NCBI GenBank assembly: GCA_028287035.1
Contig: JAQBQL010000222.1
Span: 1 to 64,000, forward strand
Length of the DNA: 64,000 nucleotides
Direction: 5' to 3'
Source: Labilithrix sp.
GTDB lineage: Bacteria; Myxococcota; Polyangia; Polyangiales; Polyangiaceae
Part shown: in pieces, positions 8,846 to 17,246 of the stretch
Numbering within the stretch: the stretch's first letter is position 1
Layout: each line of letters opens with the position of its first letter
The notes under the pieces: model-generated
Databases searched by the model: none
What the model was told of the DNA's origin: nothing
The model's input: the letters and a program-made list of their open reading frames with translations, nothing else
Position numbers and translations under genes: made by a program

Positions 8846-9679
8846 TTGAACCGCTTCGCGCTCCCCGACCTCGGCATCGGCCTCGGCCTCCGCACCGTCC
8901 ACTACGCGCACATCCTCGAGCATGCGCCGGCCGTGGACTGGTTCGAGATCCTGAGCGAGAACTACATGCAGACGCGCGGTCGGCCGCTGCACTTCCTCGA
9001 GCAGATCGCCGACCGCTACCCGATCGCGATGCACGGCGTGTCGCTGTCGATCGGCGGGACCGACCCGCTCGATCGCGGCTACCTCGCCGAGCTGAAGGCG
9101 CTCCGCGACCGCACGAAGGCACGCTGGGTGTCCGATCACCTCTGCTGGACCGGCGTCGCCGGCAAGAACACCCACGACCTCCTGCCCATGCCGTATACCG
9201 AGGAGTCGCTCCGCCACACCGTCGGACGGGTCAAGCAGGTGCAGGACGTGCTCGGCGCGCCGCTCGCGCTCGAAAATCCGTCGACGTATCTCGAGCTCGC
9301 CGGCAACACCATGACCGAGTGGGAGTTCCTCGCGCGCCTCGCGACCGAGGCGGACTGCGCGCTCCTCCTCGACGTGAACAACGTCTACGTCTCCTCGTAC
9401 AACCACGGCTACGACGTGACCGAGTACCTCGCGGCGATCCCCTGGGACCGCGTGGTGCAGCTCCACGTGAGCGGCCACACGAACCACGGCACGCACATCG
9501 TGGACACGCACATCGGACCGGTCATCGACCCCGTGTGGAAGCTCCTCGGCGAGGCGCACGCGCGGTCCGGCGCCAGCGTGCTGCTCGAGTGGGACGCCGA
9601 GATCCCCGGCTTCGAGGAGACGCACGCCGACGCCCTGCGGGCCCGCGAGTTCATCGGCGCGCGCGAGGTGACGTCGTGA
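8846..9679 (+). CDS. DUF692 / MNIO family multinuclear iron oxidative enzyme
   Basis: 277 residues from a TTG start (8846) preceded by GGTGGGG. It is a TIM-barrel protein of the DUF692 (UPF0276) family. Conserved polar residues match the expected metal ligands: His63 (AMHGVSL), Asp97/His98 (SDHLCW), Glu143 (ALENPS), Asp176 and Asn179 (LLLDVNNVY), His207/His211 (QLHVSGH), Asp220/His222 (DTH) and Glu248 (LLEWD). Characterised relatives (MbnB, TglH, ChrH, BufB) use iron to modify cysteines or other residues of ribosomal peptides, with a partner that binds the peptide. The next gene encodes that partner type and overlaps by 4 nt (GTGA, 9676-9679). No precursor peptide is visible on either side. 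Confidence 0.92.
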   Translation: MNRFALPDLGIGLGLRTVHYAHILEHAPAVDWFEILSENYMQTRGRPLHFLEQIADRYPIAMHGVSLSIGGTDPLDRGYLAELKALRDRTKARWVSDHLCWTGVAGKNTHDLLPMPYTEESLRHTVGRVKQVQDVLGAPLALENPSTYLELAGNTMTEWEFLARLATEADCALLLDVNNVYVSSYNHGYDVTEYLAAIPWDRVVQLHVSGHTNHGTHIVDTHIGPVIDPVWKLLGEAHARSGASVLLEWDAEIPGFEETHADALRAREFIGAREVTS

Positions 9680-10512
9680 GCACGCACCCGCTCCGGGACG
9701 TGCAGCTGTGGATGGTCTCGGCCATCACCGGGCCGGCGCCCGACGCGGCGACGCGCGACATCGAGCGGTTCGTGAAGGCGGGCCCCCGCATGTCGGCCGA
9801 GGACCGCTTCGACGTGTACCGGCTCGGGTACCACGCGCGGCTCGTCGAGTGTCTCGTCGACGACTACCCGGTGCTCTCCGCGATGCTGGGCGAGGCGCTC
9901 TTCGGCGCGCTCTGCCGCGCGTACGTGGACCGTCACCCGTCGACGTCGCCCAACCTCAACGCGTTCGGGCAGAACCTTCCCTCGTTCTGCCGCGAGGCCG
10001 AGCTGCGCGGCGAGCACGCGGGGTCCTTCGCCGAGCTGCGCGCCTTCGCCGCCGATCTGGCGACGCTCGAGTGGGCGCTCGTCGAGGTGCTGCACGCGGA
10101 GTGTCCTCCGCCCGTCGAGCTCAGCGCGCTCGCGACGCTCCCGCCCGAGAGCTGGAGCACGGCGCGCTTCGTCGCGAGCGACGCGCTCCGCCTCCACCGC
10201 TTCGCCTATCCGGTGAACGAGGTCTTCATCGCGAACCGCATGCGTGACGAGGTCCCGGCGGTGCCTGCTCCGCGTCCCACGGCGGTCGCCGTGTACCGCA
10301 AGGACAGCACCCTCTGGCGGATGGATCTGTCGCCCGAGATGCTGCTCGTGCTCGAGCCGCTGGTCGCCGGGCAGAGCCTCGGCGAAGCGCTGGGCGCGCT
10401 CGAGGAGACGGTGACCGATCCGGCCGCGCTCGAGCAGATCGGCACGCACCTCATGGTGTGGTTCCGCGAGTGGGTCGCGGCGGGCTTCTTCACGAACATC
10501 GCCGTGGGCTGA
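9676..10512 (+). CDS. DUF2063 partner protein of the MNIO enzyme (HvfC/BufC-like)
   Basis: About 278 residues, starting at a GTG that overlaps the MNIO stop codon. The N-terminal half is the DUF2063 domain (DRFDVYRLGYHARLVECL, then DDYPVLSAMLGEALFGAL and NLPSFC), an all-helical domain found almost only next to DUF692 genes. The C-terminal part (about 180-278) is a winged-helix-like region ending LMVWFREWVAAGFFTN. In characterised pairs this subunit recruits the substrate peptide to the iron enzyme. The coupling of the two genes is plain. The peptide substrate is not identified: the 12 nt before the MNIO gene cannot encode one, and the gene after this pair is convergent after 5 bp. Confidence 0.88.
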   Translation: MSTHPLRDVQLWMVSAITGPAPDAATRDIERFVKAGPRMSAEDRFDVYRLGYHARLVECLVDDYPVLSAMLGEALFGALCRAYVDRHPSTSPNLNAFGQNLPSFCREAELRGEHAGSFAELRAFAADLATLEWALVEVLHAECPPPVELSALATLPPESWSTARFVASDALRLHRFAYPVNEVFIANRMRDEVPAVPAPRPTAVAVYRKDSTLWRMDLSPEMLLVLEPLVAGQSLGEALGALEETVTDPAALEQIGTHLMVWFREWVAAGFFTNIAVG

Positions 10513-10517
10513 GCGGC

Positions 10518-12449
10518 TCAGGCGCTCCGTTCGGTCGCGGCCAGGTACGCGACCGTGATCTCCGTCTGGTCGAGCACGCCGAGCACCTTGCCGTTCTCGT
10601 CGACGACGAGCAGCTCGCGCATCGCGTGCTTGATCAGGAGCTCGAGCGCGTTGTGCAGATCGTCGGTGTCCCGCACCGAGATCGGCGGGGTCATCATGTC
10701 GTCGGCGAGGGCGACCCGCATCACCTCGGGGTCACCGGCCGCCGTCCGCAGGATCTCCGCGGTGATGACGCCCACGAGCTCGCCGTTGTCGCCGAGCACC
10801 GGGAAGGAGTCCTGGAAGTCGGCGTTCGCGACCATGCGGATCACCTCGCTCGCCGACGTGCTCCGCTGGAACGTCGCGAGCGGGCGATCCTTCACGTAGA
10901 TCGCGTCGACGCGGATCCCCTTCAGGAAGTCGAGGATCAGCTCGTCGCGGTGCGCGGGTGAGTCGCGCTTCGTCTGGACCTGCGCGTGGTAGAGCGTCTT
11001 GTTGCGGAGGGCGACGTACGCGATGCCCTCCGCGAGCATGAGTGGCACGAGCAGGTCGTAGCTGCCGGCGAGCTCGCAGGTCATGACCAGCGAGCCGATC
11101 GGCACGTGCGCGAGGCCGCCGTAGAAGGTGCCCATGCCGACGAGCGCGAAGGCGCCCGGATCGATCCGCGGGTCGTTCAGGAGGAGCTGCGCGGCGCGAC
11201 CGAACGCCCCGCCGAAGATGCCGCCCAGCACCATCGACGGACCGAAGTCGCCGGCGCTGCCGCCGGTGCCGACGGTGAGCGAGGTCGCGAGGATCTTCAC
11301 GACGCCGAGCGCGAGCAGCACCTCGACGCCGCGCCAGCCGCTCGGGAACCAGGGCGCTCCGGTGATCGCCACCTGCGCCGCCCCGTAGCCGCCGCCGAGG
11401 ATGCCGAGCCCCTGCCCCTCCCCCATGTGCGTCCCGAAGTAATAGACGAGCGGCGTCGCGAGCACGCCGAGCATGAGACCCCCGGCCGCGGGCTTGGCCC
11501 AGCCCGGCAGGCTCGTGCGTGCGGTGACATCCTTCACCACGTGCATGGCGCGCACGAAGGCGGCCGCGGCGAGGCTCACGACGAGCGCCATCAGCGCGTA
11601 GAGCGGCAGGTGCGCCGGGACGAACGGGTACTTGGGCGCGTGCGCGAAGAGCGTGCTCTCGCCGAAGAACGAGATGAACACCGAGTACGACACCACGCTC
11701 GCGAGGACCGAGGGCACGAGGGCGTCGGACTCGAAGTCGTCGCGGTGGAGGACCTCGACGGCGAGGAGCGCTGCGCCCAGCGGGGTGCGGAACACGGCGG
11801 CCATGCCGGCCGCCGCCCCGGCGACGAGGAGGATCCGGCGCTCGCGATCGGTGACCCGCAGGTAGCGGCCGACCAGCGACCCGATGGACCCGCCGACCTG
11901 CATCGTCGGCCCCTCGCGACCGCCCGAGCCGCCGAACCCGAGCGTCGCGATCGAGGCGACCATCTTCACGAGCGGAACGCGGCGACGCACCAGGCCGCCC
12001 TTCGTGTGGAACGCGTCGATGATCGCGTCGGCGCCGCCGCCCCGCGTCTCCGGCGCGAGCGTCGACGCGACACCGCCGATCAGCGCGCCGATCGCGGGCA
12101 GCACCCACAGCAGCCAGGGGCGGAAGACCGTGTGGATCGGGACGAGCTCGTCGCCCTCGCCCGCCGCGCGGAGCGGGAGGTATCCGGTCAGGCCCTCGAG
12201 AACGAAGTGCTGGGTGAGCTCGAGGCCCTCCACGAAGATCAGGCTCACGATCCCGACTGCCGCGCCGACCGCCGCCGCATGCAGCAGCGTGCGTCCGAGC
12301 AGCTGCAGGGTCGGCGGTGCGCGGCTGACGAAGCCGTCGTCGAGCACGCGCGCCAGACGCCGGAGCACCGGCTGCGGAAGCGTGGAGAGCCGGTCGGACG
12401 GGGGGCCGGGAGGCCGAGATGGCGGGCCCGAGCTCGGATGCATCGCCAC
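10518..12449 (-). CDS. CLC-family chloride channel/transporter with CBS domains
   Basis: 643 residues. The membrane core spans about 50-470 and carries the selectivity signatures GGGAD (137-141, where GSGIP is usual), GREGP (177-181, with gating Glu179) and GGSAGDFGP. Two CBS motifs follow (about 510-640), ending in a typical CBS helix (VLGVLDQTEITVAYL). The residue aligned with the internal proton Glu203 of E. coli ClC-ec1 is Val233 (AVEVLHRDDF against IIEEMRPQF). Valine there is typical of channels, so proton coupling may be lost. The start is a GTG with GAAGGGAA upstream; an ATG 6 nt later is possible. It follows the phospholipase D gene by 17 nt on the same strand. Confidence 0.92.
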   Translation of the reverse strand: MAMHPSSGPPSRPPGPPSDRLSTLPQPVLRRLARVLDDGFVSRAPPTLQLLGRTLLHAAAVGAAVGIVSLIFVEGLELTQHFVLEGLTGYLPLRAAGEGDELVPIHTVFRPWLLWVLPAIGALIGGVASTLAPETRGGGADAIIDAFHTKGGLVRRRVPLVKMVASIATLGFGGSGGREGPTMQVGGSIGSLVGRYLRVTDRERRILLVAGAAAGMAAVFRTPLGAALLAVEVLHRDDFESDALVPSVLASVVSYSVFISFFGESTLFAHAPKYPFVPAHLPLYALMALVVSLAAAAFVRAMHVVKDVTARTSLPGWAKPAAGGLMLGVLATPLVYYFGTHMGEGQGLGILGGGYGAAQVAITGAPWFPSGWRGVEVLLALGVVKILATSLTVGTGGSAGDFGPSMVLGGIFGGAFGRAAQLLLNDPRIDPGAFALVGMGTFYGGLAHVPIGSLVMTCELAGSYDLLVPLMLAEGIAYVALRNKTLYHAQVQTKRDSPAHRDELILDFLKGIRVDAIYVKDRPLATFQRSTSASEVIRMVANADFQDSFPVLGDNGELVGVITAEILRTAAGDPEVMRVALADDMMTPPISVRDTDDLHNALELLIKHAMRELLVVDENGKVLGVLDQTEITVAYLAATERSA

Positions 12450-12466
12450 GGCTTCCCTTCTTACGC

Positions 12467-13789
12467 CTAGAGCACGCGCTTCGCGAGCAACGCGAGCGTC
12501 CGCGGGTCACGGATGCGACGGCGCAGCCCGCCGAGGGTGCCATAGAGCTCGTGCTGTCCGATGCGGCGCGCGTGCGTGATGTCGACGTCGCGCACGTTCT
12601 CGAGGATCCAGCGAGCGAGCGGCTCGTCGTCGACGAGGACGACGAGCTCGAAGTCCTTGTCGTCCTCGAGGCTGCGGTAGTTCAGGTTCGTCGACCCGTG
12701 GATCGAGTACCGCTCGTCGAACACCGCCATCTTCAGGTGATTGAAGTGGTTTTGGTACTCGTGGACCGTGATGTCGTGATCCAGAAACCGCGCGTAGTGG
12801 TGCTCCTGCGCGTCCTGGCCGAAGGCGTTGTCGTTGAGCCTGCCGGCCGGGAGGACGAGCGTGATCTCGAGCTCCGGCCGCGCGCGCTTCGCCTCGCAGA
12901 GCGCGTCGCCGACCGCCTCGTGATAAAAGTACGGATTCTCGATGAAGATGGACCGCCGGGCCTCGGCGATCAGGCGGAGGTAGAGCCCCCGGACCTCGTT
13001 CGGCTCGTCGCTCGGCGCGTTGCAGTGGACATGAGCGTGCCCGATCGGCGCCCCGCGCGGCGCACCGGCCGCGGGGAGCGGAGGAGCGCTGTCGTAGTGC
13101 TCCCCGCCGTCGAGCAGCCAGCGGTCGTGGAAGGCCGCTTCGAGGTCGACCACGATCGGTCCCTCGAAGCGCGTCAGGCTGTCGTGCCACTTCCACCACG
13201 GCTCGTCGGCGCCGGCCTTCTTGCGCTCCTCGGCCTCGAGCTTCGCGTCCTTCGTGGGGTCGAAGGGCACGTGATACATGTATTGCGCACCGATGTTTGC
13301 GCCGCCGCACCAGCCCACCCGGCCATCGACGATGACGAGCTTCCGGTGGTCGACGTGCATGTCGTCGATCGAGATGCCCTTGCGGATCTGCTGCGCCATC
13401 GAGACGAGACGCGGCGCCAGGCCCGGGAGCTCGAGGTCGTAGTCGATGTTCGTGTCGTGCACGAGGACGCCCGCCTCGCGCATCTGCTCGACCATCGGCT
13501 GCACGTTCATCGGATTCTTTCGAAACTCCGGGTCGTGCCGCATCATCTCGCGCTCGCCCGTCGAGAAGGGATCGCCCATCGCCGTCTTCTCGACGTTGAT
13601 GAGCACCCGGACGTCGAGCCCCTCGCGCGCGCGGCGGGAGAGCAGCGCCGCGACCTCCTCGCCGACCGGGTCACGGAAGAAGAGGAACATCGAGACGTGG
13701 ATGCTTCGCCGCGCCTCGGCGAGGTCCCGCAGGAGGGCGGGGAGGATGCGATGCCCATCGACGAACATCTCGGCGAAGTTCCCGTTCAT
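12467..13789 (-). CDS. Phospholipase D-like / cardiolipin synthase family protein
   Basis: 440 residues with two HKD motifs: His148-Lys150-Asp155 in HVDHRKLVIVD and a second near residue 365 (NHLKMAVFD, followed by HGSTNLNYRS). Paired HKD motifs form one active site that makes or breaks phosphodiester bonds through a phospho-histidine. The closest functional idea is cardiolipin synthesis or phospholipid turnover at the membrane. There is no N-terminal transmembrane pair as in E. coli ClsA, so it is soluble or peripheral. It leads a two-gene operon with the CLC protein. Its start is only 32 bp from that of the divergent acyltransferase; a TATGGT -10 candidate (13799-13804) lies 9 nt upstream. 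Confidence 0.87.
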   Translation of the reverse strand: MNGNFAEMFVDGHRILPALLRDLAEARRSIHVSMFLFFRDPVGEEVAALLSRRAREGLDVRVLINVEKTAMGDPFSTGEREMMRHDPEFRKNPMNVQPMVEQMREAGVLVHDTNIDYDLELPGLAPRLVSMAQQIRKGISIDDMHVDHRKLVIVDGRVGWCGGANIGAQYMYHVPFDPTKDAKLEAEERKKAGADEPWWKWHDSLTRFEGPIVVDLEAAFHDRWLLDGGEHYDSAPPLPAAGAPRGAPIGHAHVHCNAPSDEPNEVRGLYLRLIAEARRSIFIENPYFYHEAVGDALCEAKRARPELEITLVLPAGRLNDNAFGQDAQEHHYARFLDHDITVHEYQNHFNHLKMAVFDERYSIHGSTNLNYRSLEDDKDFELVVLVDDEPLARWILENVRDVDITHARRIGQHELYGTLGGLRRRIRDPRTLALLAKRVL

Positions 13790-13798
13790 CGGGCACCC

Positions 13799-13804
13799 AC
13801 CATA
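13799..13804 (-). promoter_or_regulatory. -10-like hexamer TATGGT for the phospholipase D gene
   Basis: TATGGT on the minus strand ends 9 nt before the ATG at 13789. The predicted transcript would have almost no leader. It lies inside the 32-bp divergent gap beside the acyltransferase -10 at 13809-13814, so any -35 for this gene must lie within the other gene. The spacing is less tight than in the other leaderless cases. Confidence 0.35.
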
Positions 13805-13808
13805 GCGG

Positions 13809-13814
13809 TATTCT
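13809..13814 (+). promoter_or_regulatory. -10-like hexamer TATTCT, leaderless acyltransferase
   Basis: TATTCT ends 7 nt before the ATG at 13822 and no Shine-Dalgarno lies between them. This is the spacing expected if transcription starts at the A of the start codon. Confidence 0.5.
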
Positions 13815-13821
13815 GCGGCGC

Positions 13822-14994
13822 ATGCCCGGGCGAAGCTTCCTCTCGCTCGACCTGCTCGACAACCGCTACCCCTCCCTCCACGGGCTCCGGGTGCTCGCGA
13901 TCGTGAGCGTGGTGCAGTTCCACGTGACGTGGATCTTCGCCGCCGAGCAGGGCATCCGTCTCGACCACGACTTCACCGTCTCGTCCCTGACGGTGTTCTT
14001 CGGCATGGATCTCTTCTTCATGCTGAGCGGCTTCCTGATCGGGATGATCCTGTTTCGCTCGCTCGAGAAGAACGGCCACCAGAACCTGAAGCGGTTCTAC
14101 ATCCGGCGCGTCTCTCGCACGTTCCCCGCCTACTACGTGGTCCTCACGTATCTCGCGCTGACGACGGCGTTGACGGCGTCGCAGCTCCGCCACCTTCCGC
14201 TCGAGTACGTCTACGCGACGAACTTCCTGTCGCTGCTCCGCAACGACATCATCATGTTCTGGGGGTGGTCGCTGGCGCTCGAGGAGCAGTTCTACCTCAC
14301 GGTGCCGATCCTCTTCTTCGTGCTGCACCGGATCAAGGGCGACCCGCTGAAGCTCACCCTCCTCCTGTCGGTGTGGCTGCTCGCGCTCGTCATCCGCCTC
14401 CACGTCTTCCTGCATCGCGGGCCCTGGAGCGATCTCTCGCTCTACGAGGCGCTCTACTTCCGGCCGCACACGCGATTCGACACGCTGGTCGCGGGCATCG
14501 TGCTCGCGTTCGTGCACCATCGGTTCGGCGACCGGGTGACGGCCTGGCTGAAGGCGCCCTTTCACCGGGCGCTGCTCGGGATGATGTCGCTCGGCTGCCT
14601 GTGGCTGCTCGTGCAGCCCTGGATGTTCGGCAATCAGCACCTCCAGCTCGTCCACGTGTTCGCGTGGGGGACGGTGACGAGCGTGATGTACTTCGGGTGG
14701 CTGTTGCTCCTCATCCACGGCGACACCGACGGCTTCGTGCACCGGCTGCTGTCGGCACCGATCTTCCGGCGCATCGCGACGCTCGGGTACGGCGTGTATC
14801 TCGTCCACATCCCGATCTGCGACCAGGTCATCGTGCCGGCGGCGCGGCTGCTCCAGAACCGTCACTGGCCCATGGTGATCGTCTGGCCGCTGGCGCTCGC
14901 GGGGCTGATGCTCACCTCGCTGGGGCTCGCCTACGTGATGCACGTCCTCATCGAGAAGCCGTCGCTGCGCATCCGCGAGCGGCTCGCCGGCTAG
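13822..14994 (+). CDS. Acyltransferase 3 family membrane protein (OafA/YrhL-like)
   Basis: 390 residues with about ten membrane segments. It opens with the family signature SLHGLRVLAIVSVVQFHV, whose His (in VQFHV) is the expected catalytic residue. FFMLSGFLIG and the RFYIRRVSRTFPAYY motif follow. Such proteins move acetyl or other acyl groups across the inner membrane onto O-antigen, peptidoglycan or other glycans. There is no SGNH domain at the C-terminus, so it is the short form. The acceptor is unknown; no polysaccharide cluster adjoins. It is divergent from the phospholipase D gene with 32 bp between starts, and ends 3 bp from the convergent membrane protein. Confidence 0.92.
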   Translation: MPGRSFLSLDLLDNRYPSLHGLRVLAIVSVVQFHVTWIFAAEQGIRLDHDFTVSSLTVFFGMDLFFMLSGFLIGMILFRSLEKNGHQNLKRFYIRRVSRTFPAYYVVLTYLALTTALTASQLRHLPLEYVYATNFLSLLRNDIIMFWGWSLALEEQFYLTVPILFFVLHRIKGDPLKLTLLLSVWLLALVIRLHVFLHRGPWSDLSLYEALYFRPHTRFDTLVAGIVLAFVHHRFGDRVTAWLKAPFHRALLGMMSLGCLWLLVQPWMFGNQHLQLVHVFAWGTVTSVMYFGWLLLLIHGDTDGFVHRLLSAPIFRRIATLGYGVYLVHIPICDQVIVPAARLLQNRHWPMVIVWPLALAGLMLTSLGLAYVMHVLIEKPSLRIRERLAG

Positions 14995-14997
14995 CCG

Positions 14998-16806
14998 TCA
15001 CGGGTCGAAGGGCGCGCCGAAGCCCTCGCTCGGCAGCTCCACGTCGCGCGTCGCCTCGAACGCGTCGCTCAGCCACACGAGACCGTCGGGGTCGTCGTCG
15101 AACTCGAAGCGCGCGCTCCGTGGGCCGGCCGGCCCGGTCTCGAGGATCGTGACCTGGAAGCCGGGCGCGGCGATCACGTCGTCCTTGCGGAGCGGCGCGT
15201 CGGTGCTGCGATAGAGGTTCCGCTCCCCGATCGGATAGAGGCCTCGTCCCTGGCCGGCAACGACATCGAGCGTGCGCGGGCCACGCCGGAGAACGAGGAC
15301 GTGGCCCGCCTGCGAGAGGACCCGCCACGTTGCCGGCGTCTCGCCGCGCGGGTCGAGCGCGAAGGGCGCGAAGAAGACCCCCGCCATCCCTCGCACGACG
15401 CCGATGTGCGCCTCGGCCGGGGGCCCCGTGCGCGCGCGCACCCACGCGACGCGCCCCGCGAAGTCGGAGGCGTCGCTGCGGTGCAGCTCGCTCGCCAGGA
15501 ACGAGATCCCCGGCGCGTGGACGAAGTGCACGAAGCCGAGCCCCAGCGCGGTCACCGCCGAGAGGGAGCCGGCGAGACCGCGCGCCACCCGCGGTTCGCC
15601 TTCCCGGGGGAACCACGCGTGGTCGACGAGCATGGCAACGACCGCGGCGATGCCGAGCGTTCCGACCCCGAGGAGTCGCCGCGCGGGCACGACGGCGAGC
15701 GTCGGGACGAGGGCGAGCAGCGAGCCGACGAGGAGCCAGAGCACGGCGCGTCGCTCGCGCGGCGACGAGGCAGCGAGAAGCCTCCGCAGCGGAAGCACGA
15801 GGGCGAGCGCGGTCAGCACGACCGCCGCGCTCAGCACGCTGCGCCAGACGCCGGTGCGGAAGCTCTCGGTGTCGAAGCCGAGCCACCCCGTCGCGAGGAG
15901 TGCAACGCCGCGCCACGGAGCGTTCGCGAGGAACGCGCGGGGCTCGTGCAGCGGGTCCGAGTAGAAGCCCGAGGCGGCCGCGCCGTAACCGAGCACCCCG
16001 CGCAGGGTCAGGTAGGCGGCAGCAGGCGCGGCGAAGGTGAGCCACGCCGAGACGCGGCGGACGAGGCTCTCCGAGCTGCGCCCGAGCTCCATGGCGACGA
16101 CGTAGCCGCCGAACGAGAGCGCGTACTCGCCGCCCGCGAACAGCGCGAGGGCGAACAGGCCGGACGCCGCGAGCGCCCGCCCGGCGGTGCGGTCCTCGCG
16201 GAAGCGGACCTGGGCCGACAGCGCGAGACTTCCGAAGCACAGCGCGATGAGCGTCTCGCGATTCGCCACCCAGGCGAGCGGTAGCGCGTGGCAGGGGGCG
16301 AGCGCGAAGATGGCGGTGGCGATCGACGCGGGCCGCCGCGGCAGCACCCGCCGGAAGAGCGCCCGCGCCGCGAGCACGGCGAGCACCCACCACGCGAGCG
16401 AGTGGAGGTGCATGGGCAGCGCGGCGTGCGCCAGCACCCGGTGGTCCACGTAGAGGAGGAGGCTCGCGAGCGGCCGGAAGAAGCGGATCGTCAGGTGCGC
16501 GTCGCTCCACCACGGGAGGAGGCCCCGGCTGGCGAGCGCCGCGCGATCGCCGTCGTCGACGAAGGAATAGAGATCGAAGGGGCTGCGCGGTGCGGGCCAG
16601 GTCCCCTCGACCATCGACGCCTGCAGGTGATCGTCGAGAAAGAGCGGCGCGAAGACGGCCGGCGAGAAGAGCAGAGCCCCGAAGAGGAGGAGAATCACCA
16701 GCGCGAGCACCGGCTGCTCACGTTTCTTTCGCGTCTCGGAAGTGCTCGCGGAGGTGATGTGCGACGCGCTTTTTGCCGTGTTTCGGGGGGTGATCTCGAT
16801 CGCCAC
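14998..16806 (-). CDS. Polytopic membrane protein, GT-C glycosyltransferase-like
   Basis: 602 residues from a GTG. A basic, Ser/Thr-rich N-terminus precedes TM1 (residues about 33-53, LALVILLLFGALLFSPAVF), followed directly by FLDDHL, an acidic first-loop motif reminiscent of GT-C enzymes that use lipid-linked sugars. About ten hydrophobic segments follow. The last 200 residues form a polar, presumably periplasmic, domain. The overall plan suits a dolichyl-phosphate-type mannosyltransferase relative, but no family can be named with certainty. It converges on the acyltransferase gene with a 3-bp gap. A GAGG lies 12 nt before the start. Confidence 0.6.
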   Translation of the reverse strand: MAIEITPRNTAKSASHITSASTSETRKKREQPVLALVILLLFGALLFSPAVFAPLFLDDHLQASMVEGTWPAPRSPFDLYSFVDDGDRAALASRGLLPWWSDAHLTIRFFRPLASLLLYVDHRVLAHAALPMHLHSLAWWVLAVLAARALFRRVLPRRPASIATAIFALAPCHALPLAWVANRETLIALCFGSLALSAQVRFREDRTAGRALAASGLFALALFAGGEYALSFGGYVVAMELGRSSESLVRRVSAWLTFAAPAAAYLTLRGVLGYGAAASGFYSDPLHEPRAFLANAPWRGVALLATGWLGFDTESFRTGVWRSVLSAAVVLTALALVLPLRRLLAASSPRERRAVLWLLVGSLLALVPTLAVVPARRLLGVGTLGIAAVVAMLVDHAWFPREGEPRVARGLAGSLSAVTALGLGFVHFVHAPGISFLASELHRSDASDFAGRVAWVRARTGPPAEAHIGVVRGMAGVFFAPFALDPRGETPATWRVLSQAGHVLVLRRGPRTLDVVAGQGRGLYPIGERNLYRSTDAPLRKDDVIAAPGFQVTILETGPAGPRSARFEFDDDPDGLVWLSDAFEATRDVELPSEGFGAPFDP

Positions 16807-16872
16807 GTCAGCTCGAGCCTCGGGTTGGGCGCTCTTCGGCGTTCCGGCTCTTCATATTCGCGAGGTCTGAAG

Positions 16873-16878
16873 TAGTGT
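16873..16878 (+). promoter_or_regulatory. -10-like hexamer TAGTGT, leaderless Cys-rich protein
   Basis: TAGTGT ends 7 nt before the GTG at 16886. It overlaps an in-frame upstream GTG at 16877, which it argues against as the start because that codon would lie in the promoter. Confidence 0.45.
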
Positions 16879-16885
16879 GAGCGCC

Positions 16886-17239
16886 GTGAAGCAGGCCACC
16901 TTGTCAAAGTCCGCGTTCGCCGTCACCGCAATCCTCGTCGGCCTCCTGGTCGTCGGCGCGCCCGCCTGCGCCGGCAGCGAGGAATCGCCGGCCGAAGCGG
17001 TCGCCACGCCGGACGCCGCGCCTGCCACGACGGTCCCGCCCGCGGCCACCACGCCGGCGCCGCCCGAGAAGAAGTGCCCGTCGTCGTGCACGACGGACGC
17101 GGAGTGCGCGAACGCCTGCCCCGCCCTCCCCGGCGGCGTCCAGTGCTGCGACGTGACGGTCGGCAAGTGCTTCGGGTCGAAGACCGCGACCTGCCCGGCC
17201 CCGGGCCCGACCGGCACCGAGCCGCCGCCCGCCTACTGA
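16886..17239 (+). CDS. Secreted Cys-rich small protein (eight-cysteine module)
   Basis: 117 residues. A signal sequence (MKQATLSKSAFAVTAILVGLLVVG) ends near APACAG, which could be a signal peptidase I site or a poor lipobox. A Pro/Ala/Thr-rich linker of about 35 residues follows. Then comes a compact module with eight cysteines in the pattern KC-x3-C-x6-C-x3-C, then VQCC, GKC and TATC. This looks like a disulfide-stabilised knottin-like fold, exported to the periplasm or surface. The function is unknown. The start was chosen at GTG 16886 because of the -10 hexamer; GTG 16877 would add three residues. It ends 7 bp from the convergent thioesterase. Confidence 0.65.
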   Translation: MKQATLSKSAFAVTAILVGLLVVGAPACAGSEESPAEAVATPDAAPATTVPPAATTPAPPEKKCPSSCTTDAECANACPALPGGVQCCDVTVGKCFGSKTATCPAPGPTGTEPPPAY

Positions 17240-17246
17240 TCGCGCG

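Noticed and set aside
16886..17239. The eight-cysteine exported protein as substrate of the MNIO enzyme
   Set aside because: It is more than 6 kb away with unrelated genes between, and the cysteine pattern is that of a disulfide fold; nothing ties it to the enzyme.
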